From Prochlorococcus marinus str. GP2 (GTDB lineage: Bacteria > Cyanobacteriota > Cyanobacteriia > PCC-6307 > Cyanobiaceae), in contig NZ_JNAH01000004.1 of assembly GCF_000759885.1 (NCBI RefSeq), forward strand, positions 248,001-312,000: DNA of 64,000 nt, written 5' to 3'. Numbering within the stretch: the stretch's first letter is position 1; the number at the start of each line of letters is the position of its first letter. The position numbers and the translations under genes were made by a program. The notes under the pieces were generated by a model. That model was given only the letters and a program-made list of their open reading frames with translations. It was not told the DNA's origin and did no database searches. Below are positions 1 to 6,503 of this stretch, in pieces.

Positions 1-27
1 GGTATTTCTCTAAATAATAGAGAATTT

Positions 28-585
28 ATGACTTCAAAGGAATTCAGTACTGATAATTTATCTCATATAATATTCGTAACAGGGGGTACAAAGAGTGGAA
101 AAAGTGAATTTGCAGAACATCTAGCAAAGGAGTCACAGGGTTTAACATATGTTGCATTATCTGATAACAATGTTGATGACAAAGAATGGCAAGAAAAAAT
201 TACTTTACATAAAATTAGAAGACCTAAAGAGTGGAAATTGATAGAAACGACTGATCTGTTAAATACATTAAGAAAAGAAGATGGTCCACTGTTAATAGAC
301 TCGATTGGGGGATTTGTAATGGAAAGTCTTGAAAAAGAACATGAAGAATGGTCAATAAAGATGCATTCAGTAATTAGTCATTTAAAAAAAAGAAAAAATA
401 TAACAATTATTGTTGGAGAACAAGTTGGTTGGAGCTTGGTTTCAGAATATAAAATTGGTAATACTTATGTTGAAAGAATCGGCGAGCTTCAAAAGAGAAT
501 AACCAAAATATCGAAAGATAATTGGCTTGCAATAAACGGCAGAGCAATCAAAATAGATCAAATAAGTTTAGAAATACCCACTTGA
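28..585 (+). CDS. cobU: Adenosylcobinamide kinase / guanylyltransferase
   Basis: Bifunctional enzyme of the lower-ligand assembly branch of cobalamin synthesis: it phosphorylates adenosylcobinamide and then attaches GMP. The 185-residue length fits the family. A P-loop GGTKSGKS lies at residues 19-26. A histidine followed by Arg-Arg-Pro (H61 in LHKIRRP) matches the region holding the guanylylated histidine in known CobU. Cytoplasmic. Its stop overlaps the TTG start of the next gene by four bases, so the two are probably co-translated. No cobalamin riboswitch can be assessed because the upstream region is cut by the window edge. Confidence 0.9.
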   Translation: MTSKEFSTDNLSHIIFVTGGTKSGKSEFAEHLAKESQGLTYVALSDNNVDDKEWQEKITLHKIRRPKEWKLIETTDLLNTLRKEDGPLLIDSIGGFVMESLEKEHEEWSIKMHSVISHLKKRKNITIIVGEQVGWSLVSEYKIGNTYVERIGELQKRITKISKDNWLAINGRAIKIDQISLEIPT

Positions 586-1070
586 AATTGGAAGTATCTC
601 TTTTTGAACCTAGAATCCCCCAAAATACTGGTAATATTGCCAGATCATGTGCTGCCTTCGACATATCTTTAAATCTTATAGAACCCTTAGGCTTTAAAAT
701 AGAAGATAAATACTTAAAAAGAGCAGGGTTAGACTATTGGCCATTAGTTAATATTAATAAATACGAAAATTTTGATAAATTTCTGCAGTCAAAGTCAACT
801 AAAAGAATTATTTCTTTTAGCAAAAAAAATGGGATGTATTTAAATGATTTTAAATTTCTGGAAGATGATGTTTTGTTATTTGGCAGAGAAGACTCAGGAT
901 TGCCAGATAGCATTATAAACAAAAGCGATTTTTTAATATCAATATTCATGCCCAATTTACAAACTGAAAGTAATGATAATAAAGGAGTTAGAAGTTTAAA
1001 TCTTTCAGTAGCATGCGGTATTGCTATATATGAGGCCCATAAACAAATTAATTTTCAAAATCATAATTAA
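582..1070 (+). CDS. trmL: tRNA (cytidine(34)-2'-O)-methyltransferase, SpoU family
   Basis: SPOUT-class methyltransferase that 2'-O-methylates the wobble base of some leucine tRNAs. The three SpoU motifs are visible: NTGNIARSCAAF near the N-terminus, LLFGREDSGLP in the middle and VRSLNLSVACGIAIYE at the end. The TTG at 582 is chosen because conserved sequence (LEVSLFEPRIPQNTGN) begins directly after it and because it overlaps the cobU stop as TTGA. An upstream ATG in the same frame (522) would add 20 residues lying wholly inside cobU and is unlikely. A tRNA-Met gene follows about 30 bases downstream. Confidence 0.87.
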   Translation: MKLEVSLFEPRIPQNTGNIARSCAAFDISLNLIEPLGFKIEDKYLKRAGLDYWPLVNINKYENFDKFLQSKSTKRIISFSKKNGMYLNDFKFLEDDVLLFGREDSGLPDSIINKSDFLISIFMPNLQTESNDNKGVRSLNLSVACGIAIYEAHKQINFQNHN

Positions 1071-1099
1071 GTACAAATAATGTCTTACAATATTGATAT

Positions 1100-1173
<74 letters not shown>

Positions 1174-1187
1174 TTTTCAATACATTA

Positions 1188-1211
1188 ATAAATGTATAAA
1201 TGTATAAATGT
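1188..1211. repeat. Three tandem copies of ATAAATGT
   Basis: Perfect 8-base unit repeated three times just after the tRNA gene. The first copy also forms an inverted repeat with TACATT at 1181-1186. It may be simple slippage or part of the tRNA 3' processing region; no function is inferred. Confidence 0.6.
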
Positions 1212-1412
1212 AAAACTTTTAAACTGCCATAACTAGCTCAAACAATAATAATACTAAATAAAACTAGTGCGGTCTTAGCTTAAAAAAAATAAAAAGCAAA
1301 ATATCCCGAAGCTAGGATAATAGTTCTTGATAATAATTTTAATACTTTTCAACATGTAGCAAATTGTCATCTAATAATCATTCCTGAGATGTGTAAAAAA
1401 AAAGCATTTTAA

Positions 1413-1574
1413 TTAAATATAAAAATAGACAATATAGGTTCAGCTGAAGATTGGCGAGGGCAGTTTGAACAGGCAGAGCTATATCATCAGGAACTGGTGC
1501 AGAAGGGATTAACTATGGCAAAAATTGAAAAAAAAGATAGGCATAACATTTATTATATTACGCTCTTTTTTTGA
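1413..1574 (+). pseudogene. Decayed or start-less small reading frame
   Basis: Open frame of about 53 codons ending in TGA at 1572, reading through AEDWRGQFEQAELYHQ and on to a lysine-rich tail. It has no ATG, GTG or TTG start at its head; the only upstream ATG in frame (1389) is cut off by TAA at 1410. An internal ATG begins at LTMAKIEKK. The middle part is noticeably richer in G+C and in amphipathic charged residues than its surroundings, which looks like former coding sequence. I do not recognise the family. Confidence 0.3.
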
Positions 1575-1818
1575 TCAATCATTACATAAAACAAACTATT
1601 AAATATCAAAATCACATAACCTATTTCGATATTAAAACTCAATGAAATCTTCTATTAAACAAAAGATATAAAACTATATTTTTTGCTAGGATAATTGCTA
1701 TAAGTATTGTTGCAATATCAAAAAATAATAAGCGATCCTACGAACGGATGAATTCATTGGACAAAAGAATTCACTCTAAAAAAGTGAATAAAAAAGTACT
1801 TTTTATCAGGATAAGTTT

Positions 1819-2220
1819 TTAATTTGGACTTAAATTCTTATATCCTGTCAATTCGGATAGTTCCTCAAGTGTTTGGACTCCTATAATTATTTTCCCGTTA
1901 ATTTCCCATGATGGGAAACCTTGAATTTTTTTATCAATGCATAGTTGTGTTTGACTATTTTTACCATCTCTCGCGCACTCAACGACATTAAGTTCCTTAT
2001 AAGCTTGCTTACCAAAAAGCTCACTTTGATTAAGACAATTAGGGCACCAATAGGCTGAATATTTAACTACACCATTATCTTTTAGATACTTAGCGAAGTT
2101 GATAGTTTCTTTGGTACTTTCAGAGGTAATTATAAGTTCCTTCTGATTATTTAAATGAGAGCTATTAACAGTTGTGGTTAAAGCAAAAAGAGGAAATAGT
2201 GAGAATAATAATAATTTCAT
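1819..2220 (-). CDS. Thioredoxin-like protein with signal peptide
   Basis: 133 residues. Residues 1-20 form a hydrophobic signal peptide or anchor, so the mature domain should face the thylakoid lumen or periplasm. A CPNC redox motif (C59, C62) sits in YSAYWCPNC, and the downstream GFPSWEINGKIIIGVQ resembles the cis-Pro region of the thioredoxin fold. The layout matches the thioredoxin-like domain fused to cyanobacterial VKOR (vitamin K epoxide reductase homologues), here as a separate protein. Two more cysteines (in VECARDG and QLCIDKK) could form a second disulfide, as in that family. A role in lumenal disulfide exchange is inferred. Confidence 0.75.
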   Translation of the reverse strand: MKLLLFSLFPLFALTTTVNSSHLNNQKELIITSESTKETINFAKYLKDNGVVKYSAYWCPNCLNQSELFGKQAYKELNVVECARDGKNSQTQLCIDKKIQGFPSWEINGKIIIGVQTLEELSELTGYKNLSPN

Positions 2221-2278
2221 TTAATTACTTTTTTTCTTTATATTATCTAAATATTTTATCTAGCAAAATGCACATATT

Positions 2279-2365
2279 TTATTTTGAAGTTAATCTATTT
2301 ACTTCAAAATATTCAAAAAGATCAAATACATAATTTTGTATGCTTTCATTTCCAGATACTGCCAT
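2279..2365 (-). CDS. Possible small protein (28 aa)
   Basis: ATG frame encoding a peptide beginning MAVSGNESIQNYVF with mixed polar and aromatic composition and no membrane segment. The frame stays open to a TTG at 2387-2389, which would add eight residues. Composition is less repetitive than surrounding junk frames, but there is no clear ribosome binding site and no recognised family. Low confidence. Confidence 0.28.
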   Translation of the reverse strand: MAVSGNESIQNYVFDLFEYFEVNRLTSK

Positions 2366-2630
2366 TAATAATATGTTTTTAAACTTCAAATCTAATTAAA
2401 TTGCATACTACATTTTTAATATTTATTTTTTATTGTAATTTTTTAATTAGAGCTAATGATTATTTATTCAGGAAGAATAATTATCTTAATTTTTAAGATT
2501 TTAAAAATAATAAATTTTTTTGATCACACTATTAGAATCATTTTGAGAAATTGTTTAAAATTTTACTGCAATTATTAATATTTCAAAACTATAGCATAGA
2601 GTGTAGCTCTAATAAATAATATTTATTATT

Positions 2631-2643
2631 TAGTGTGACACTA
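2631..2643. promoter_or_regulatory. 13-bp palindrome, probable RHH operator (downstream copy)
   Basis: TAGTGTGACACTA is a perfect inverted repeat around one central base, lying one base past the stop codon of the RHH regulator. It matches the upstream site at 3021-3033 at 12 of 13 positions in the better orientation. It is probably a third binding site for the same protein, though this is inferred from similarity alone. Confidence 0.55.
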
Positions 2644-2644
2644 T

Positions 2645-3007
2645 TTATTCGATAATATTATTTTCAATCATAACTTTCTTAAAATACTTGAAGTGAATAA
2701 ATTCATGAATCATTTTGATTTCATCATTGAATATTTTTTTATTTACTCTATAGAAATCATCATTAATTGTTGATTTAAAATTTTCAGAGACTGGTTCTTT
2801 ATCAAAAGAGTTGTTTATAAATTTATTCTTATCAATTTTATTAGCAGAAAAATTATCGCTTAAAACTCCTCTAGATCTTAATGCTTCTTCAACTAATAAT
2901 CCTGTTACTTTTGATTGGCTAAATTCATTAGCCTTACATAATTTATCTATAATTTCGTGAACTTCTTCACTAGGCAAAAACCCAATTCTTTTTCTTTGAG
3001 AGGGCAT
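2645..3007 (-). CDS. Ribbon-helix-helix DNA-binding protein
   Basis: 120 residues. The N-terminus fits an RHH fold: a beta strand KRIGFLPS (about residues 6-13), helix EEVHEIIDKLCKAN (14-27), turn, and helix SQSKVTGLLVEEALRS (30-45). This is the CopG/Arc/MetJ-type architecture, which binds short palindromes as dimers. Residues 50-120 are polar and charged with no recognised domain and may bind a partner or effector. Palindromes of matching sequence lie upstream (3021-3055, flanking a TATAAT -10) and just downstream (2631-2643), so the protein probably represses itself. A small membrane protein is divergently transcribed from 3082. Confidence 0.72.
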   Translation of the reverse strand: MPSQRKRIGFLPSEEVHEIIDKLCKANEFSQSKVTGLLVEEALRSRGVLSDNFSANKIDKNKFINNSFDKEPVSENFKSTINDDFYRVNKKIFNDEIKMIHEFIHFKYFKKVMIENNIIE

Positions 3008-3020
3008 AACAATTTATTTT

Positions 3021-3055
3021 TAGTGTCACACTTGCATATTATAAGTGTTGCACTA
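3021..3055 (-). promoter_or_regulatory. Two 13-bp operator-like sites around a -10 box
   Basis: Site one, TAGTGTCACACTT (3021-3033), and site two, AAGTGTTGCACTA (3043-3055), are inverted relative to each other and agree at 11 of 13 positions. Their centres are 22 bp apart, about two helical turns. Between them the minus strand reads TATAAT (3043 down to 3038), a consensus -10 element positioned for the RHH gene starting at 3007. The divergent small gene at 3082 would share the same control region. Confidence 0.62.
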
Positions 3056-3081
3056 TATTTGATTTAAGTCAACTAATTTTT

Positions 3082-3240
3082 ATGCATATTTTAATATTGT
3101 CTGTTGGATTTATTCTCTGGTATTTAGCTTATGAAGCTAAGCCCATAATTAATGATGAAATAACATTTTATAAAGAAGAGAATCAAACAAACAAAAGAAT
3201 AAAACTTATAAATATTATTAACGAAAGCCTTAAAAACTAA
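3082..3240 (+). CDS. Small single-span membrane protein (52 aa)
   Basis: ATG frame with a hydrophobic N-terminal half (residues 2-17, ILILSVGFILWYLAY) followed by a charged, lysine-rich tail. It is divergent from the RHH regulator, with the paired palindromes in the shared 74-base spacer. Its stop overlaps that of the convergent gene on the other strand. No family is recognised. A membrane role is inferred from hydrophobicity only. Confidence 0.55.
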   Translation: MHILILSVGFILWYLAYEAKPIINDEITFYKEENQTNKRIKLINIINESLKN

Positions 3241-3410
3241 TATTCAATAAATTTTGACCATTCTTTGTGCTTATAATCCAAGTCAGAGATTAACTGCTTT
3301 TGATAAGTATATTTGAGTTGATTTTCATTAAGAGATTTCTGGGTAATAATCATCTCGTGAGAGTAAAAATTAGGATTTTTAACTCTTTCAAATTTTTTTT
3401 TGATATCCAT
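3237..3410 (-). CDS. Hypothetical small protein (57 aa)
   Basis: ATG frame, highly charged and without a membrane segment, beginning MDIKKKFERVKNP and ending in KEWSKFIEY. The stop overlaps by two to three bases with the end of the convergent small membrane gene, the tight tail-to-tail arrangement typical of this genome. Function unknown. Confidence 0.5.
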   Translation of the reverse strand: MDIKKKFERVKNPNFYSHEMIITQKSLNENQLKYTYQKQLISDLDYKHKEWSKFIEY

Positions 3411-3571
3411 AAAAAAAATTAACCTATATTTTTTTATATTGTTTAAGATCCTTTAGTATTATTATTTTTATATTATTTTTATATTTACTTAATATATTCT
3501 TTTTAGAAAATTTGTAAAACTCACAAGGTTATTTATTAAAACAAGTTATATTAAAAATAAAAATTTTAATT

Positions 3572-3730
3572 ATGAATCTTAAAGATAGAGGAATAACTGT
3601 TGGCGATTTGCTAATACTAGTAATAATAATCATTTCAGCTACTACTTTAGTTAATACATTCAACAAGGACAAAAAAACAACAATTAATTTAGAAATTCAA
3701 GAAATTCCAACTTACCAGAAAATTAGTTAA
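3572..3730 (+). CDS. Small single-span membrane protein (52 aa)
   Basis: ATG frame with sequence MNLKDRGITVGDLLI leading into a hydrophobic stretch (about residues 11-28) and then a polar tail. The short charged N-terminus with Gly-Asp before the span looks like a conserved picocyanobacterial small membrane protein. Function unknown. It stands alone between minus-strand neighbours. Confidence 0.6.
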   Translation: MNLKDRGITVGDLLILVIIIISATTLVNTFNKDKKTTINLEIQEIPTYQKIS

Positions 3731-3848
3731 ACAGATTTGTTATTTAGATAAAATACTAGAAATAGTTATTTAATTATTACCCAAAAATTTCCATAACAAA
3801 TATTTGCCATAGTTATCATTTTTACTACAAGTGACCTAGTAAGATGAA

Positions 3849-4007
3849 TTAATTGGTGCTTTCCCATTTAAAATTATCTTTTAAATCATTAAGATCTTTA
3901 GATAAAGATACTAAATTCACCATTTGAAGAATTTGATTTTTAGTTAGCCTATCCTTCACTATAAGTTTATTAAGCATTTCTAGAACAGTTTTATCTTTAA
4001 TATTCAT
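3849..4007 (-). CDS. Hypothetical small soluble protein (52 aa)
   Basis: ATG frame predicted to be mostly helical and rich in Lys, Asp, Leu and Asn, beginning MNIKDKTVLEMLNKL. It has no membrane segment or recognised motif. Regular hydrophobic spacing suggests an amphipathic helical bundle or short coiled coil. Function unknown. Confidence 0.5.
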   Translation of the reverse strand: MNIKDKTVLEMLNKLIVKDRLTKNQILQMVNLVSLSKDLNDLKDNFKWESTN

Positions 4008-4188
4008 TATTGTTTTTTAAATTAACCTAAATTACATAAAAGGTTTTAAGGGATTTTTACCTTTAAATTTTTACCGTATTTAATAATAGATATAAAAATA
4101 TATTAAGTTATAAAATTTAAAAACAATCTAATATGTGAAAGTTGAAACTCACTTTTCTATAAATTCGTTTAGTGTAAAAGAAAAAAAA

Positions 4189-4362
4189 ATGAAAAAAAGT
4201 TCCAAAGAAAAAGAATTTCTTGATAGAGAGGAAATTAGCGAAATGATTGAATCTGCAATTAGACGACATAATAGAAGATCAACAATAATCTCAAGTGTGC
4301 TTGGCTGGATACTAATAGGGGGTTATTCATTTGGACTGTTCCAAGCAGTGCAAAACGTATAA
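4189..4362 (+). CDS. Small membrane protein (57 aa)
   Basis: The ATG at 4189 is preferred to a GTG at 4135 because the encoded protein starts with a typical basic stretch (MKKSSKEKEFLDRE) and the 18 extra residues look unrelated. A charged helix (residues 10-29) precedes one membrane span (about 33-52, ISSVLGWILIGGYSFGLF). Likely anchored with the charged domain in the cytoplasm. Function unknown. Confidence 0.6.
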   Translation: MKKSSKEKEFLDREEISEMIESAIRRHNRRSTIISSVLGWILIGGYSFGLFQAVQNV

Positions 4363-4435
4363 TTATGTCATACAAAAAAGTAGAACAAGTTAGATGATAG
4401 ATTTATATTAGTTTTAATATTTTTTAAGAGGTAAT

Positions 4436-4654
4436 ATGGAATATATTGAAGCAAATTTAAAAGTTATTAGAAAATATTTTAAAAAACGCAAAAAATTAAT
4501 ATCAAAATCTAATAATGATTCCATAATGGAGGAATTCAAGGAATGGAGTAAGGAACCCATTCCAAAAACAGAATCAATATGGACTTTACCTGACTTGACT
4601 AGCAATGAAAGATTAAAAAATTTTTGTCGCTCAATTAAAAAAGAGATAAGTTAA
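4436..4654 (+). CDS. Hypothetical small protein (72 aa)
   Basis: ATG frame preceded by AAGAGGTA, a good Shine-Dalgarno. The product is basic and soluble (KYFKKRKKLISK near the N-terminus, then EWSKEPIPKTESIWTLPD) and ends in a short basic helix. No family is recognised. It is followed tail-to-tail by a minus-strand membrane peptide four bases away. Confidence 0.6.
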   Translation: MEYIEANLKVIRKYFKKRKKLISKSNNDSIMEEFKEWSKEPIPKTESIWTLPDLTSNERLKNFCRSIKKEIS

Positions 4655-4658
4655 TTTA

Positions 4659-4817
4659 TCAATTGCTCAATTGAATATGATTAACCTTTAAATAAAAATA
4701 ACCCGCAAATCCAACTATATTCAATATAACAACGAAAATCCATGCTCCAATTGGTTGATTAGAGTCAAACTTTTTTATTTTAATTTTATTTTTTAGCCTT
4801 TCAATGTAGTTATCCAT
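4659..4817 (-). CDS. Small single-span membrane protein (52 aa)
   Basis: ATG frame with a basic N-terminal third (MDNYIERLKNKIKIKK) and one membrane span (about residues 24-43, GAWIFVVILNIVGFAGYF). Convergent with the preceding gene. Function unknown. The N-terminal positive charge predicts that end to be cytoplasmic. Confidence 0.5.
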   Translation of the reverse strand: MDNYIERLKNKIKIKKFDSNQPIGAWIFVVILNIVGFAGYFYLKVNHIQLSN

Positions 4818-5115
4818 AATTAAAGATACTTATAGAGTAAGTTTAATAATTATAGATAGAACAAATTAAGGGAATCTTAAATAAAAAAGAATTTCCTTTA
4901 ATTTTTATTTTCAAGCCTATTTATAGGATATTTTATTAATTCTTTTTTGAGATTTTTTAAAAGTTTATTATGATTCAAAATTGTAAACTTTTTAGTGAAG
5001 GAGTAATGCCATTTCATTTAATCAAAAAAAACTTGCTAATTTATTATTAATAAAATTATAATGTTAAATACGGTCATTAAGACCATACATAATTAAAAAT
5101 AGGACAAAGTTATTT
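4818..5115. other. Intergenic stretch upstream of the peroxiredoxin gene
   Basis: About 300 A+T-rich bases with no supported gene. It should contain the peroxiredoxin promoter; a short inverted pair CGGTCATTAAGACC-like segment (about 5069-5084) lies close to the start codon but I cannot assign it to a regulator. Confidence 0.4.
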
Positions 5116-5700
5116 ATGAGCTTACGAGTTGGACAAGAAGCACCCGATTTTAGTGCTACAGCAGTATATGATCAAGAGTTTAAGGAAATTACACTTTCAG
5201 GTCTTAAAGGTAAGTGGGTCGTTTTATTCTTTTATCCATTAGACTTTACTTTTGTATGCCCAACCGAAATCACTGCATTTAGTGATAGATATAATGATTT
5301 CTCATCACTTAATACGGAAATTCTCGGTGTATCAGTAGATAGTAAACATTGTCATCTTGCGTGGATACAAACTCCTAGAAACGAGGGCGGAATAGGTGAT
5401 ATAAAATACCCTTTAGTCTCTGACTTAAAAAGAGAAATATGCCAAGCATACAATGTTCTTAATGATGATGGAGAAGCTGATAGAGGTTTATTCCTAATCA
5501 ATCCAGAAGGCATAGTTATGCATACAACTGTAAATAAGGCCCCTGTCGGCAGAAATGTTGATGAAACACTAAGAATACTTCAAGGTTATCAATATGTTGC
5601 TGCAAATCCAGATGAAGTATGTCCAGCAAACTGGACCCCAGGTGAGAAAACAATGTTAGAAGATCCTAAAGGCAGTAAAGAATATTTTTCTGCACTGTAA
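5116..5700 (+). CDS. 2-Cys peroxiredoxin
   Basis: Thiol peroxidase of the typical 2-Cys (AhpC/TSA) class that reduces hydrogen peroxide and alkyl hydroperoxides using thioredoxin. At 194 residues it is full length. The peroxidatic cysteine is C48 in FTFVCPTE and the resolving cysteine is C169 in EVCPANW. A C-terminal YF motif (KEYFSAL) is present, as in peroxidation-sensitive eukaryotic and cyanobacterial enzymes. Upstream is a 300-base gap that should hold its promoter. In picocyanobacteria this enzyme is a main defence against photosynthetic peroxide. Confidence 0.95.
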   Translation: MSLRVGQEAPDFSATAVYDQEFKEITLSGLKGKWVVLFFYPLDFTFVCPTEITAFSDRYNDFSSLNTEILGVSVDSKHCHLAWIQTPRNEGGIGDIKYPLVSDLKREICQAYNVLNDDGEADRGLFLINPEGIVMHTTVNKAPVGRNVDETLRILQGYQYVAANPDEVCPANWTPGEKTMLEDPKGSKEYFSAL

Positions 5701-5716
5701 TAAAGACTTATTGCAT

Positions 5717-6469
5717 TTAAGTAAGTATTGAATAATAAAAAATTATAAAAAAATAAAATATAAAAATTTTAAAAAGGGGGTTCATATCCCCCTTACTTGG
5801 TTTATGAATGATCCAGTCGCTTAAATTAGATTTATAAGATAAGAAAGACCATGTAAAGTAAAATATTTCTATTAAGAGCAGGTTTAAAACATTAATTAAA
5901 TTTATGTTATCTAATTGATAATACTTATAGATATGAAATTGATCATCAATTTTTATATTATTAATTTGCAGATACCAAATAAAAAAAGATATAAAAATAA
6001 AATTTATTAATATTAGTTTTTTAAATAAACGCCGAGATTTCATAAAAATAAGAAAGATAGCAACAAAAAATACAAAAATGAATAATTGAAGAATCTCAGG
6101 TTCTTGAAAATTGACGCCTTCGAGAAATAAATTAGTTATCAGATCAAAATTTATATAAAAATATTCAGTTATTAAATAAGATAGAAATAACAAATTTACT
6201 ACTACTAATAATAATAAAGCTTTCCCTTTAATTATTTTATTACTAGCAATCTTATACTCATTAAATTTATAGTATGTAAAGTTATTTAATGAGTTAAAAC
6301 ATATTAAAGATGGACATATAATGCCACTTAAATAGTAAAGGATTGAATAAAAAGAAATATTGTTTATATTGAATAAATATAAATTAAACCATTGTTTTTG
6401 GACAAACGGAAGAATAAGTAAGAATAAAAGTGAAATTATTAAACTTGTTGAGTTGTTTTTAATTATCAA
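5717..6469 (-). CDS. Polytopic membrane protein of unknown function
   Basis: 250 residues with about six to seven hydrophobic segments (roughly 10-25, 37-57, 85-105, 127-145, 150-168, 195-213 and 232-248). No catalytic motif is recognised. It starts 34 bases after the stop of the FtsH-like gene on the same strand and is very probably co-transcribed with it, which suggests a functional link in membrane protein quality control. A hairpin resembling a terminator falls inside its last 25 codons (5774-5794). Confidence 0.65.
   Translation of the reverse strand: MIIKNNSTSLIISLLFLLILPFVQKQWFNLYLFNINNISFYSILYYLSGIICPSLICFNSLNNFTYYKFNEYKIASNKIIKGKALLLLVVVNLLFLSYLITEYFYINFDLITNLFLEGVNFQEPEILQLFIFVFFVAIFLIFMKSRRLFKKLILINFIFISFFIWYLQINNIKIDDQFHIYKYYQLDNINLINVLNLLLIEIFYFTWSFLSYKSNLSDWIIHKPSKGDMNPLFKIFIFYFFIIFYYSILT
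5774..5794 (-). terminator. Terminator-like hairpin inside a gene's 3' end
   Basis: Perfect 7-bp stem AAGGGGG/CCCCCTT with a 7-base loop. Read on the minus strand the stem is followed by a short run of T (TTT, then AAAATTT). It is coding for the last part of the membrane protein. In an A+T-rich genome such a G-rich stem is conspicuous, but the weak U-tract and coding location make a terminator role uncertain. Confidence 0.3.
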
Positions 6470-6503
6470 GAATCATATTTTCATTTAATGTAAAACAATT
6501 AAA

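Larger units (their letters stand above)
1174..1818. other. Intergenic stretch with no intact gene
   Basis: About 645 bases between tRNA-Met and the thioredoxin-like gene. It holds a short tandem repeat (1188-1211) and one decayed reading frame (1413-1574). The remainder is A+T-rich with no ORF, tRNA or strong terminator that I can support. Confidence 0.6.
2221..2644. other. Intergenic stretch, low information
   Basis: About 420 A+T-rich bases. A possible 28-codon minus-strand ORF (2279-2365) and a 13-bp palindrome at the right edge (2631-2643) are the only elements noted. Confidence 0.5.

Noticed and set aside
1-120. Cobalamin riboswitch upstream of cobU
   Set aside because: Only 27 bases precede the gene in this window, so presence or absence cannot be decided.
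734-955. Minus-strand ORF inside trmL
   Set aside because: It lies fully opposite a well-supported SpoU gene, has Leu/Ile/Lys-rich shadow composition, and no ribosome binding site.
4414-4605. Minus-strand ORF opposite the 72-aa hypothetical gene
   Set aside because: The plus-strand gene has a good Shine-Dalgarno and soluble, balanced composition; the antisense frame does not.
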